A DNA stretch of 64,000 bases from CAVTLG01 sp963735495. Its GTDB lineage: Bacteria; Chloroflexota; Ktedonobacteria; Ktedonobacterales; Ktedonobacteraceae. Within the stretch, counting starts at the first letter, position 1. Each line of letters begins with the position of its first letter. The DNA is taken from contig CAVTLG010000005.1 of assembly GCA_963735495.1 (NCBI GenBank), forward strand, positions 120,147-184,146, in the 5' to 3' direction. The position numbers and the translations under genes were made by a program. This document shows, piece after piece, positions 28,310 through 37,272 of this stretch. The notes beneath the pieces are model-generated. The model saw only the letters and a list, made by a program, of their open reading frames with translations, had not been told where the DNA came from and did no database searches.

Positions 28310-30242
28310 ATGGGGATGGATTTCTCTTTATTGTTCGCACTCCCCAACGGATTAGAAATGGCCGAAATTTCTATCACCGGCCCTGTTCTGACGCTCTCTC
28401 TCGTTGCATCTGCACCCACCGCGATGTGCCCACTTTGTGATCAGACGAGCCAGCATGTACGCAGTTCCTACACCCGTCACGTTGCCGATGTCCCTTCGGC
28501 TGGTCGCCACGTTCAACTCGTCTTACGGGTCCGAAAATTCCGCTGTGATACGACCGGTTGCCCACGCCGAATCTTCGCGGAAAGGTTAACACCGTTCATC
28601 GAACCCTGGGCCCGTATGACGAAGAGGCTAAGCCAAGCCATTGAAGCTATTGGTCTGGCCACGAGCGGAGAGTTGGGCTCGCGCTTTGCCCCTCACTTGG
28701 GAATTGTGACCTCACCCACGACAATCCTGCGTCGTACCATGAGTATTGCTGCACAGGGATCTGAGTCAATCTCAAAGCTGGGTATTGACGATTGGAGCTT
28801 CCGCAGGGGCCGCCAATTCGGAACCATTCTCGTCAATTTAGCTACTCATGAGGTGATAGATCTCTTGCCAGACCGAGAGACGGAGACGGTCCAATCTTGG
28901 ATGGAGACACATCCAGAGATTGATCTTGTCAGCCGTGATAGAGCAGGGGATTATGCCGCTGCTGCTCGCAAAGGTGCCCCTCAAGCAAGGCAGGTAGCTG
29001 ATCGATACCATCTGACAGACAACTTGAAAGACTTCGTAGAAGAGATCCTGGCCCGTTGTAGTATGGAGGTCGGCCAAGCATCGATGTCCCCAGCCTCTGA
29101 GATAAGAGCGCAAGAGACGGAAGATGACATGGAACAAGCTGAAGTCAGGCTCTTCCTGTCTGCGGAGGATGCCCCCTTGGCGGGAAGTGCTCATCTCGCT
29201 CGTCATGCGGAGAGGCTCGACCGCTATCGGCAACTCGTGCAACTGCGTGAAGAGGGATTAACGCAGAAAGGAATGGCACGTCGGCTGGGAATGGGAGAAC
29301 GGACCGTGCGTCACTGGCTCACACGTGGTATTCCTTATGGGAAACCGGAACTGCGTCACAAACGAAGCCGTGGGTTTGATCCTTATGCAGCCTCTGTGAG
29401 AGAACGCTGGGAGCAAGGGCATCGCAATGGTCTCCAACTTTGGCGTGAGCTTCAAGCTCAAGGATATAAGGGAAGTTCGAGAGCGGTGTATCGGTTCCTC
29501 GCTCAGCTCAAGCAAGGTTCCGTTCCCACAGGAAGAAAAGCCCAACGATCACAAGCTGTCCGAGAGTCGCCTGCCGAGCAGTGGACGGCTAAACAAGCGG
29601 TCTGGTGGTTTATCCGTGACCTGTCCGATCTCAAAGAGAAAGAGCGACGAGCACTCGCGGTCATTCGTCAAGCCAGTCCGACTGCCGACGCTGCGTATGA
29701 ATTAGCTCAGTATTTTATGCAGATGCTTCGTCATCGTGAAGGCCAACGCCTGGATATTTGGCTTGACTTGGTGAGAGCCAGCCATATTCCTGAGTTGCAA
29801 CGCTTTGTCCGAAGCATCCAACGAGACAAGGATGCCGTACTGGCAGGTCTCACCTTACAGGAGAGCAATGGTGTCGTGGAGGGAAAAATCAACAAATTAA
29901 AGCTCATCAAGCGGATAGTTAGTTGTAGTTTCTCTTTCTCCGTTGCATAGGCAGATCCCGAGCCATTTCAGAACATTGTCCATTGACATACGTCCCCGTG
30001 AAGCGTGGTGTGAGGCTCTTCCGTTTCGGCTAGCCGAAACGGAAGAGCCTCACACCACGCTTCACGGGATATCAAAACAACGGCGTAGCGGCTACTACGT
30101 TTGTCATAGGAAGCCACGCAGAAGTGGCTTCAGAGCTTCTCTCATCCAGTATTAAGAACGTAAAAAAGGGGTACTTGAGTAAACGTATGATGTATGGCCG
30201 CGCCGAGTTTCCACTTTTGCGCCAGCGGGTACTTCATGCTCT
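28310..30242 (+). pseudogene. ISL3 transposase split by a structured insertion
   Basis: Residues 1-540 are a normal ISL3 transposase: CPLCDQTSQHVRSSYTRH zinc region, GIDDWSFRRGRQFGT, SRDRAGDYA and ESNGVVEGKINKLKLIKR. At LIKR the frame is broken and ends after a few foreign residues at 29950. The missing tail, MMYGRAEFPLLRQRVLHAL, is found in frame at 30186-30242. About 260 bp of hairpin-rich DNA lies between. The lost end is strongly conserved in ISL3 proteins, so the transposase is probably inactive. Confidence 0.85.
29921..30185. repeat. ~265-bp hairpin-rich insertion in ISL3 copy C
   Basis: The insert holds a 74-bp perfect palindrome (29995-30068, centred on GGCTAGCC), a GTAGCGGCTAC near-dyad, and a third stem GAAGCCAC-loop-GTGGCTTC near 30111-30132. 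It separates two parts of a protein motif that is continuous in related elements. The flanks aagcggat and aaacgtat are an imperfect pair, which could be a decayed 8-bp duplication. It has no ORF and resembles a MITE or a mobile structured RNA. Confidence 0.6.
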
Positions 30243-30414
30243 ATAGTGAGAACGAGAAGCCGTGACGGATGGCTTCTCTCCTCTTGTCCACACAAGACCC
30301 GCTCTACAAAAGGAGAACGTTCCGTGCTTTTTTTGGGTAGGAGAGAGCAACGATTTCTTGCAAACCGTTCAGCACTCTGCAAAGCTCATCCTGCACCAAA
30401 GTAGCGGGAGAGCC

Positions 30415-30591
30415 AACCTTTCGGGTAATCGGCAAAGGGGCTCTCACACCAGTATTTGCGTCCGAATATTCACCCAATTTACCAGCGAGCGCGGCAGTCA
30501 TTTTTTCTAATTGTATTGAAGTGAAGGAAGCCTTTCTTATACTGTCGCGGGTTCTCGCAAGAGCATAAAAATCAAAGCACAGCCTTACCAT
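30415..30591 (-). pseudogene. Gene fragment ending at ISL3 copy C
   Basis: The frame contains FTSIQLEKMTAALAGKLGEY, then NTGVRAPLPITRKV, and runs directly into the IS end. No family was recognised. The terminal 20 bp, encoding LPITRKV, are identical to the host DNA beside ISL3 copy A (9548-9567). Confidence 0.3.
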
Positions 30592-30621
30592 AGGGCTCTA
30601 TGGTAAGGCTGTGCTTTGATT
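30570..30621. terminator. 52-bp near-perfect palindrome
   Basis: AATCAAAGCACAGCCTTACC with its complement, separated by a 4-base loop (ggct), forms a 24-bp stem. It sits just past the stop of the small gene ending at 30638 on the minus strand and would act as a bidirectional terminator, or be a small mobile palindrome. Confidence 0.5.
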
Positions 30622-30637
30622 ATTTGCTGCCATGATA

Positions 30638-30826
30638 TTATGGTGCCTCTGGAAATTGACCCTCTGCCTCTTTCAGCTTCCTTCGTTTCTCTTCCTTTTC
30701 GATCTTTCTCAGCGATCTTGCCACCCTGTGGAGAGCCTCATCAATGATGAGCCAATCTTCTTTGCATAGACCCAGTTGCCCTACCGTACTAGGGGATGGC
30801 GTGGGCGTAGCATCAGTGTCAGACAT
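30638..30826 (-). CDS. Small charged protein downstream of Replic_Relax
   Basis: About 62 residues from MSDTDATPTP. A Pro/Thr/Ser N-terminus is followed by a helical, very basic and acidic end (ALHRVARSLRKIEKEEKRRK). The ATG lies immediately beyond the Replic_Relax stop, so the genes are coupled. A longer frame to 30895 overlaps that gene and is not preferred. Function unknown; perhaps a small DNA- or protein-binding partner in plasmid mobilisation. Confidence 0.5.
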   Translation of the reverse strand: MSDTDATPTPSPSTVGQLGLCKEDWLIIDEALHRVARSLRKIEKEEKRRKLKEAEGQFPEAP

Positions 30827-30828
30827 GC

Positions 30829-31729
30829 CTACTCTCCCAGGATCGATACTGATTTGTCGTTCGCAAACGGTGTGTACCAGCAGGAGTTGAGCCATAGATG
30901 GACAGCGTCTGGTGGCTGCATCTGACTGGTGAATACAAAGAGATGTCCGAGTGTCTTCAGGTCGTTGCCTAACTCCTGCCGCACAACCTCGCGCATCCTA
31001 TCACGGCGCTGGTCACCTTTGAAGGTTGTGAACGCTATGGTTATAGCATTCACCCCGAAACGCTCTTTGTAGACTGCTGACTTGACCAGCGCGATCAGGC
31101 CACGTACTTTCTTTCGGAAGCCTTCGCCAAACTCGCTGTTACGGTCATGCTCCAATACGACTGCGACACGCCGTTTTGTGCCATCCGGCAAGGTAACACG
31201 CAGATCGAGGAACGCATCGGGAATGATGTCCAGTTTCTTGCCATGCCATGGAACGTTACAAGGGTGATGCTTCAGCTCACGGTCATGGATCAGGCGCTCC
31301 AAGTTGTAGCGTGAGTCGTGTTGTCGGAGGAGCATGGCACTGATCAGCACATCATTACGTTCCAGCAGGTGCGTAATATACGAGTAACTTTTGCCAAGCT
31401 TCCTGACTGGCACGCAATGAGTGGCTGACGTCGTAATCTTGCTCCTTCAGGTAGGCGATGCCTTCCTCGCCGAGCACGTAGACGTGCTTCGAGCGCAGTA
31501 ATCTGGTCGGCGGCCATTCTTCCTGTACATAGTGATGATCCACCAAGTCTTTGAGTAACGCTTGAACATGCTTCTCCGACTTGGGGCTATAGCCTAACAA
31601 CCAGCACACCTGCGCGGCCCGCAGCATATGGAACTGGTAGATTGCAAGCAGCAGACGCTCGTAGACGGGAGTGATACCCATGTGTGGTGCCTGAGGTTTC
31701 TTCACCCATTCTGGCGTTTGTTCGGTCAT
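30829..31729 (-). pseudogene. Replication-relaxation protein, frameshifted
   Basis: The N-terminal part starts MTEQTPEWVKKPQ at 31729 and has a winged helix (LLLAIYQFHMLRAAQVCWLL; LLKDLVDHHYVQ). The C-terminal part, in another frame, contains RKLGKSYSYITHLLERNDVL and AVVLEHDRNSEFGEGFRKKV. Together they match the Replic_Relax family, which acts in replication or mobilisation of plasmids and ICEs. The two frames overlap at 31355-31413, and the switch looks like a single-base frameshift near 31400. It could be a true mutation or a sequencing error. Confidence 0.7.
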
Positions 31730-32100
31730 CAGTCGATTACCTCCCAGCGTGATGTTTTGATCTCGGTTTCGGTAGAAGTCTCCATGTTTCTCTCTCTTTC
31801 GATGTCCGCCTTCGGGCGGCTGTATGTGTCGCGGCTTTGCTGCTGGATACATGCCAGACGTTCGGCAAGGGCAGTGCCCTCGAGCGGCTCAGGCAAGTCA
31901 TCGGTAGAGATGATCCCCACCTCGCTGCCGCTACGAAGGGCAGCATAGAGTCCGACCCCCGTGCTAGGAGATCAGTGGTAAGGTTCTCATTCGGGTCAAT
32001 TACCACCACTGCTTTGCCGTTCATGATATCCTGAAGGGTCATGTTCAGAATCTGGGCGCTTTTGCCATAGCCGGGCTTCCCGATACTGTAGGTAGGAGCG
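31729..32100 (-). pseudogene. HerA/TraD-like ATPase remnant
   Basis: The minus strand encodes TYSIGKPGYGKSAQILN with a clear Walker A motif, then VVVIDPNENLTTDLL, typical of HerA/TraD-type DNA-pumping ATPases of conjugative elements. The rest of the enzyme is gone. The sequence soon jumps to another frame that codes for the protein end (GIISTDDLPEPLEGTALAER to SRWEVID), whose stop overlaps the Replic_Relax start. The N-terminus is also missing, next to the stop of the gene at 32102. Most of the gene has been deleted. Confidence 0.6.
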
Positions 32101-32101
32101 C

Positions 32102-32395
32102 TCAGGCGCTCCGCAGTTCACGGAGTTCAAAAAAGCTGCGAAAACGCTCGTCTTCTTCCATGAGTTTGCGAGCATAGCGCGAAGAATAGGTGTTGTTGAT
32201 TTTGAGCGGTTCGACGTCGCTTTTTCCCGAAAGAGCGCGATGATACCGAATGATCTCTAAAATTGCTTTTGATCCGTAATGTGACCGTCCGTGGCAAAGG
32301 AGCGTGCGGGCAATCTGACAAAACTCCTGATAGATTTCGGGATGGTTGGTATCAAAACGACGAAACTGCTCCTGAATACGATCTTCTTTTTCCAT
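32102..32395 (-). CDS. Phage-type conserved protein (97 aa)
   Basis: A 97-residue protein, mostly helical, with FRRFDTNHPEIYQEFCQIAR, then GRSHYGSKAILEIIRYH, and the striking VEPLKINNTYSSRYARKLME. I know this last pattern (KINN-x-Y-SSRYAR) from small phage and mobile-element proteins of unknown function. It is complete and is followed by the ATPase remnant. The start ATG is at 32395; a weak GGGGGAAC lies upstream. Confidence 0.65.
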   Translation of the reverse strand: MEKEDRIQEQFRRFDTNHPEIYQEFCQIARTLLCHGRSHYGSKAILEIIRYHRALSGKSDVEPLKINNTYSSRYARKLMEEDERFRSFFELRELRSA

Positions 32396-32502
32396 GCTGT
32401 TCCCCCAGATCCTGCGGTAAAAGATAAAAAAACAAGAGTGTGATTATCCCTGTCAAACGACCGCATGATCGTTCGTGCGGTCGAGTACGCTGCCGTCTCT
32501 CA

Positions 32503-34464
32503 CTATCTGTGAGCGCCTGGGATACTTTGGGATACCTGCGCAACGAGCGCGTCGATGTGTTCGGGACACGTGCAGATCCATTCGCTTTGGTCGTCGCATA
32601 CCCCGATCTGATACCCTGTTCCGGCGCGTTCCAGAAACACCTCCACGTCATAGCCGAGGCTGGTCAGAGTATCAAGTAGCTGGAGGGCTTCACGGTACGC
32701 TGCATCTCGGTTCTCCCAGCCATCTGGTGCCTGCTCGTCCCATGCGTTCGCTTCCTCCTGAGGAGCATGTGCTCCCGTGTTTTCCCGTTCCTGCTCTTCT
32801 TCCGGCTGGACTATCGACCGAAGGAGCACCAGCGCTTCTTCCGGCCAGGTGGGATCAGGAACACAGAGCGCACAGACCTCACGGCCCCGTGGTCGATGGT
32901 ATAGCGGGCAGCCACAGGCAATATGCTCCCAGAGCACGGTGGCTCCCTGAAGGACCACCCCTAGCCCACCGAGACGCCACAAAACCTGGCGTGCGAGAGC
33001 AGCGCGCACCTCCCGCTCCGCATCGCTCCGACTCAAACGCCTCGGACGATGCGAGCACAGCTCCTTCTCTGCTGCCTCCTGAGGAAGATATGCTTGCTTG
33101 TCCTGTCCTTCTGCCTCCTGAAGGGCTTCCCTTTCTACGTCATCTGAGAGCGCGAGGGAAGGCAGGTGAACCTGTCGTTGGTGCTCGCTCCACCACCCTG
33201 CCAAACAGGGATCAGAGACCAGCGCTTCTTCCATCAGAGACCCATGCTCATCCCATGCTGGCGCTTCTTCACCGAGAAACCGTTGTAGCAGCGCGAAGAA
33301 CAGCGGCATCCGATTGGCTTGACCGGTTGGGGAACAATGAACGGCGCGGATCGTCCGGGTGTCTCGCGCCACGAGATAGGCCCGAACCAGGCATGGCAGC
33401 ACCTCGGCAGGCGTAGAACGATGCGTTTCGCTCAAGAGCACGCGCAGACGCGTCTGGCTGCCTTTGGGGCTCCGGTCCCCAAAGGGACCAGCAATGCGGC
33501 GCAGAAAGGAAGCAGCCAGTTCAGGACCAGAAAGTGCCATCTCAGGATCAGGAGGAGTGGTCACCTCTGGTGGTGCTTCCTGAGCAGAAGTGGGAGGGGT
33601 GGTGCTCTCAGCTTCGGAATGCTCCTTCTGGTTGCAGACAACGCTGCCCGGTTCTGGTTCTTCAACAGAATCAGCGAGAGATGGATCAATCGAATCGACC
33701 AAATCTCTTCTTCCTCCGTCCATGCTATCTCTTTCGTTTCTTCGTTTTGAGGAACCTGTTGCCAGAGACGTTGTCAGATCTTTTGCCGACAATGTTGACG
33801 GAATCGGGTCGTTTTTCAGGACGAATGCTCCTTCTGCATGATCTGCTTGAAACGAAGCGGATGATGGCTCCGGCTGATAGGCGGTAAACCAGCCGTCTAC
33901 CTCGCGTGGTTTCGTCACGGGTCCTGGCTGCCGGTGATAGAGGAGGCGACGATAATTCTCGAAGCGTCTGACCCGTGCCACAAGCTGCGGTTCTTGTGCT
34001 ACGAGGGTCATCATCTCACGGTCCGGCGCAATATAGCCGGGGTCAGCAAGCCACTCGTGGTAGTCGTGTGCGAGGGTATAGAGGCCGCGAAAGTCTTTGA
34101 TCACGACGACCTGGCTGTGCAGTCGTCCATCTGCTCCACGAAACACCTTGCGTTCCGCCCGCTCAACGAGCAGGTCTTTCGCGCACAGCGATGCCAGATT
34201 TTTTTCCACGGTGCGGGTGTTGCGTCCAGCCATCTCTGCCAGGCGGATCACGCCTAGATAACAGGCATTGCCCTGCGCTTGATGGTCCACGAAAATCTCC
34301 CACGTGCGATACAGGGACAACGGCAAGATTTGTCGCAAGAGCTTTTTAAGATAGCGTTCGCCACTCCAGCCTGCAAATTCGGGATAGCGATATTTCTGGT
34401 CATCCTCTCCCACGTGCTCTGACACCCCTTCTTCTGGTTGCAGGGAGATCACATTCTCAGTCAT
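32503..34464 (-). CDS. Replication-initiator-like winged-helix protein
   Basis: About 653 residues from the ATG at 34464 (AGGAGAGC upstream); an earlier ATG at 34494 lacks a ribosome site. The N-terminal 150 residues look like the winged-helix region of plasmid replication proteins: PLSLYRTWEIFVDHQAQGN, then CYLGVIRLAEMAGRNTRTVE. The middle (about 200-330) is Ser/Pro/Glu-rich and likely disordered. The C-terminal half has a long helix and Cys residues (CGCPLYHRPRGREVCALC) that could bind metal. It is transcribed away from the palindromic region at 34551-34980, as expected of a Rep gene beside its origin. The Rep function is inferred from fold and position. Confidence 0.6.
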   Translation of the reverse strand: MTENVISLQPEEGVSEHVGEDDQKYRYPEFAGWSGERYLKKLLRQILPLSLYRTWEIFVDHQAQGNACYLGVIRLAEMAGRNTRTVEKNLASLCAKDLLVERAERKVFRGADGRLHSQVVVIKDFRGLYTLAHDYHEWLADPGYIAPDREMMTLVAQEPQLVARVRRFENYRRLLYHRQPGPVTKPREVDGWFTAYQPEPSSASFQADHAEGAFVLKNDPIPSTLSAKDLTTSLATGSSKRRNERDSMDGGRRDLVDSIDPSLADSVEEPEPGSVVCNQKEHSEAESTTPPTSAQEAPPEVTTPPDPEMALSGPELAASFLRRIAGPFGDRSPKGSQTRLRVLLSETHRSTPAEVLPCLVRAYLVARDTRTIRAVHCSPTGQANRMPLFFALLQRFLGEEAPAWDEHGSLMEEALVSDPCLAGWWSEHQRQVHLPSLALSDDVEREALQEAEGQDKQAYLPQEAAEKELCSHRPRRLSRSDAEREVRAALARQVLWRLGGLGVVLQGATVLWEHIACGCPLYHRPRGREVCALCVPDPTWPEEALVLLRSIVQPEEEQERENTGAHAPQEEANAWDEQAPDGWENRDAAYREALQLLDTLTSLGYDVEVFLERAGTGYQIGVCDDQSEWICTCPEHIDALVAQVSQSIPGAHR

Positions 34465-34550
34465 GCATGCTCTCCTTTCTGTGCGGTGAGACATCGATGC
34501 ACGCTATCTCAGCCGATGCTGCGACGACGGAACGCATGGGTTCATCGTTC

Positions 34551-34980
34551 TTGTCGAGGGAAGTATGCCATCGCAGGAGGGAAAACACCACTACATGACC
34601 CTACAGTTTCCCTGTAGAGCACTGCAGAGTGGTTTTCGCGAAGCAACTGAGAAAAGCGACTTTTCGATCCGCGTATTTCAAGAAAAAAACAATAAAAGAT
34701 ACAAATAGTGTAAAAGTATCACGGTGTGAGGGTCAGAATCACGTTTTTGACCCTTTTTTTCCCAACTCGGAAAAGGGGGACTAAAAACGTGATTCTAGCG
34801 CTCAGAAACGAGCGGGGATGCGTTTTTTGCCGCATTTTCCCGTTGTACCCAAAGAGATGTACCGCTTCTTCCGTTTTTTTGGCTGTTTTCGCGAAAACCA
34901 CTCTGCATTACTCTACAGGGAAACTGTAGGGTCATGTAGTGGTGTTTTCCCTCCTGCGATGGCATACTTCCCTCGACAAG
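34551..34980. repeat. 430-bp interrupted palindrome between divergent genes (candidate origin/operator)
   Basis: Arms of about 92 bp (34551-34642 and 34888-34980) are complementary with few mismatches. Each arm itself contains a short dyad, CTACAGTTTCCCTGTAG. A second, inner stem (34735-34796: AGAATCACGTTTTT against AAAAACGTGATTCT) has its centre at the same base, about 34765.5. The DNA between arms is AT-rich on the left (AAGAAAAAAACAATAAAAGA). No ORF uses the region. It separates the Rep-like gene (minus) from the winged-helix gene (plus). Confidence 0.85.
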
Positions 34981-35038
34981 CACAACGAGGTGCGTTGTCC
35001 CACAAGAACCGCATGAGTGTCAGGAGAAGAAGACCGCT

Positions 35039-35479
35039 ATGGAGAAGCACCGGGGATACCCATCACAACCCGAGGTTCTGGCTGTATCGACACCGATCGT
35101 GTTTGCGCACGCGAGCCTGTTGCCTGCGGGCAGACGGCTCTTGCTTGACCCAAAAATGCGGATGGTTGTGCTGCTTTCTCTGGAAGAAGAGGGAGAAGTC
35201 CCATCCTTTCGCACGTTCCGGCTTCCCCCAACTGCAACACCCATCTTGCTCGCGTTGCTCCAGCGCTATCCTCACCAGTGTACCCATCGCGAACTGTTTC
35301 ACGTGCTCTATCCGCACGGTCGGACCCTGGACGAGCACGCGTGGGAGCAGGAACGAGACCTGGCCATTCCGCTGATCCGTCGGGCACTCAAATCGCTCTT
35401 GCCCACCCTGCGGGGATGTGGACTCCAGGCGCTTTCGCTCCGTGGTCAGGGCTATGTGCTGGCATCACGCCTATCCTGA
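35039..35479 (+). CDS. OmpR/PhoB-type winged-helix DNA-binding protein
   Basis: A 146-residue protein without a receiver domain. The C-terminal ~85 residues follow the OmpR-type effector fold: PPTATPILLALLQRYPHQ, CTHRELFHVLYP, a recognition-helix region LAIPLIRRALKSLL, and the final hairpin LQALSLRGQGYVLAS. The N-terminal 50 residues look like a small beta domain. AGGAGAAG precedes the ATG. It is transcribed divergently from the Rep-like gene across the palindromic region and is a natural candidate to bind it. Confidence 0.65.
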   Translation: MEKHRGYPSQPEVLAVSTPIVFAHASLLPAGRRLLLDPKMRMVVLLSLEEEGEVPSFRTFRLPPTATPILLALLQRYPHQCTHRELFHVLYPHGRTLDEHAWEQERDLAIPLIRRALKSLLPTLRGCGLQALSLRGQGYVLASRLS

Positions 35480-35512
35480 CACCCATCACGCTTGACACAA
35501 GGAAAGGTTGGT

Positions 35513-36142
35513 ATGGATATCGATCTCGCCCCTGCAGCGCTCCAACACGCGCTGCTTCCCTTGCCGCAGATTACCAGACGCTTGGCTGTACGTCGCATCC
35601 AGGTGAGCGGCGTCTTGCGTCTGAAAGCCAGTATCGAGCGTTCCGGTTTTCTGGAACAGTTCCCGCTGATCGTGACGATCCTCGCTGATGGAGCGATCCT
35701 CGTCTGGAGGCAGCGCTTGCCGCCGGTTTGACCTGCGTTCCCTGTCTGATCAAGGTCAATCTGACCGAACAGGAATGCTATACCCTTGCGCTGCGGTCCA
35801 ATAGCGCCACCGAAACGGTGGTTCCTACAACACTGGTGACCTCTGCCGAATTTATCTGGCAGCGCTTAAAGGAGCACTACAAGCAGCAAGCTATTGCTGA
35901 TATGTTGGGATGGAGCCGAGACAAAGTGACCAAATATGCTGCCCTCAGGGAGATCTGCGAACCTGCCTGGAAGGTGATTGTGACGACCTTTGAAAACAGC
36001 GTCACCACTGCCGAAGAAGCTGCCGTCACATCAGATGGGACGCCCGTCGCATTTACCAAGTATCTCCTACGAGACCTCATTCCTCTGAAACCGGAGCAAC
36101 AAGGTGAGTTGGTGCAGCTGCTTGCTTCCAGGACCATCAGAA
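35513..36142 (+). pseudogene. ParB-like N-terminal half of a ParB-methyltransferase fusion
   Basis: From ATG 35513 the frame reads like a ParB/sulfiredoxin-fold domain (LAVRRIQVSGVLRLKASIERSG, then FPLIVTILADGAILV). It loses frame at about 35715, where the DG-x-HR catalytic loop should be. The next frame resumes with EAALAAGLTCVPCLIKVNL, so a small deletion removed the loop. An HTH follows (KQQAIADMLGWSRDKVTKYA). At 36143 an IS interrupts the frame at ASRTIR, and the same protein continues as KARFTDLAKAYRIRNEMS after the IS. Confidence 0.75.
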
Positions 36143-36225
36143 CCATGGGGGCAATACACTCGTACTACCAAAAATGGTAGAATGAAAGGAGGTATGCTGA
36201 CAGATAAAAAGGATAAATATGAACA

Positions 36226-37272
36226 ATGAACAAAAAGAAGAGATACAATCAAGCGGTCAAGCGTATATTGCGTCCAGAAGTAACGCATTGTTTAAAATGT
36301 CAAAGTAAGTTAAAGCGGTGTGTAACTATTGCAGATAGAATGATTGTCACCCTAGAACAAGTAATTCGATTAGTTCATTGTGGATATCGATGCCCAAAAG
36401 AAGACTGTGAAGGCAAAAGCATTCTTTATCGCAGCATGGAAGCAGATGCATTAGCTTTGTCCGGTTTTACTTTTGGATTAGATATTGTCCTGGAAGTTGG
36501 ACATCTTCGCTTGAGTGAACACAAAACCGTTGATGAAATTCACCAGTACCTTTTAAAGCGGCTTGTACCTCTCGAACAAACCATCTCGCGCAGGGAAATC
36601 TTGTTTCTTTTTGAGTCTTATACTGCTTTGTTACGTGCAGGAACAGAAGTTGCTCATGATGAAGAATGGAAAGAACAAGTACGCGCAAACAAAGGAATAT
36701 TGCTCTCCATTGATGGAATTCAGCCAGATGCAGGAAACGAAACAATCTATCTCTTGCGCGATGTTTTTACTGGAAGGATACTTAACGCAGAAAATACGAC
36801 TGATAGTACGAAAGAACGTTTAAAACAGATTCTGTCTCCTGTCGTCGCCTTGAATTTGCCCGTCATCGGGGTGATTAGTGATGCTCAACCAACAGAATTA
36901 CAGGCAGTAGCGGAAATATGGCCGAATATTCCCCATCAGATTTGTCAATTTCACGTCATCCGTGATGCAGGGCGACTCATTTATCAGGCTGATACTCGTG
37001 TAAGAAATGATATGCGTGCCCGTATGAAGCAAAAAACGCATGAGTATCGTCAAAACATTCATAAAAGATTAAAAGAAGCTGATGCTCAAGATAAAAAGAA
37101 TGAACAGGAGATAGAACAGCTTCATATCTTAGAGGAATATGCAGCAACGGTAGAGGGGGCTTTGCAGATCGATAGCAAAGCTCCCTTCGAGTATGGAGGA
37201 TTGGCAACACAAGAAGCATTACTTCGTATTCAGGAGAGCTTAGAAAAGCTTGAAAAAAAAGAGGAATGGTAA
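36226..37272 (+). CDS. Transposase ORF A of the 1795-bp IS
   Basis: A 348-residue protein with an N-terminal zinc-ribbon pair (CLKCQSKLKRC; HCGYRCPKEDC). Two catalytic-type aspartates lie in LLSIDGIQPDAGNETIYLL and GVISDAQPTELQAVAEIWP, followed by HQICQFHVIRDAG. This is an RNase H-fold DDE transposase core lacking its last acidic residue, which lies in ORF B. The frame ends at TAA 37270, directly after a run of eight A residues (37253-37260) preceded by AGGAG, a classic -1 frameshift context. Confidence 0.75.
   Translation: MNKKKRYNQAVKRILRPEVTHCLKCQSKLKRCVTIADRMIVTLEQVIRLVHCGYRCPKEDCEGKSILYRSMEADALALSGFTFGLDIVLEVGHLRLSEHKTVDEIHQYLLKRLVPLEQTISRREILFLFESYTALLRAGTEVAHDEEWKEQVRANKGILLSIDGIQPDAGNETIYLLRDVFTGRILNAENTTDSTKERLKQILSPVVALNLPVIGVISDAQPTELQAVAEIWPNIPHQICQFHVIRDAGRLIYQADTRVRNDMRARMKQKTHEYRQNIHKRLKEADAQDKKNEQEIEQLHILEEYAATVEGALQIDSKAPFEYGGLATQEALLRIQESLEKLEKKEEW

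Larger units (their letters stand above)
28214..30414. mobile_element. ISL3-family insertion sequence (copy C), internally disrupted
   Basis: The ends are an inverted repeat: TTTGGTGCAGGATGAGCTT near 28230 and its complement near 30381-30399, with GGATCTCC/GGCTCTCC outer bases. It is a different ISL3 lineage from A and B, closer to the element at 282-2319. It starts seven bases after copy B ends. The flanks caatgatt and aacctttc do not match. Confidence 0.8.

Noticed and set aside
32475..33416. 313-residue plus-strand frame opposite the Rep-like gene
   Set aside because: Pro/Arg-rich translation without motif; the minus strand carries the winged-helix protein with its own ribosome site.
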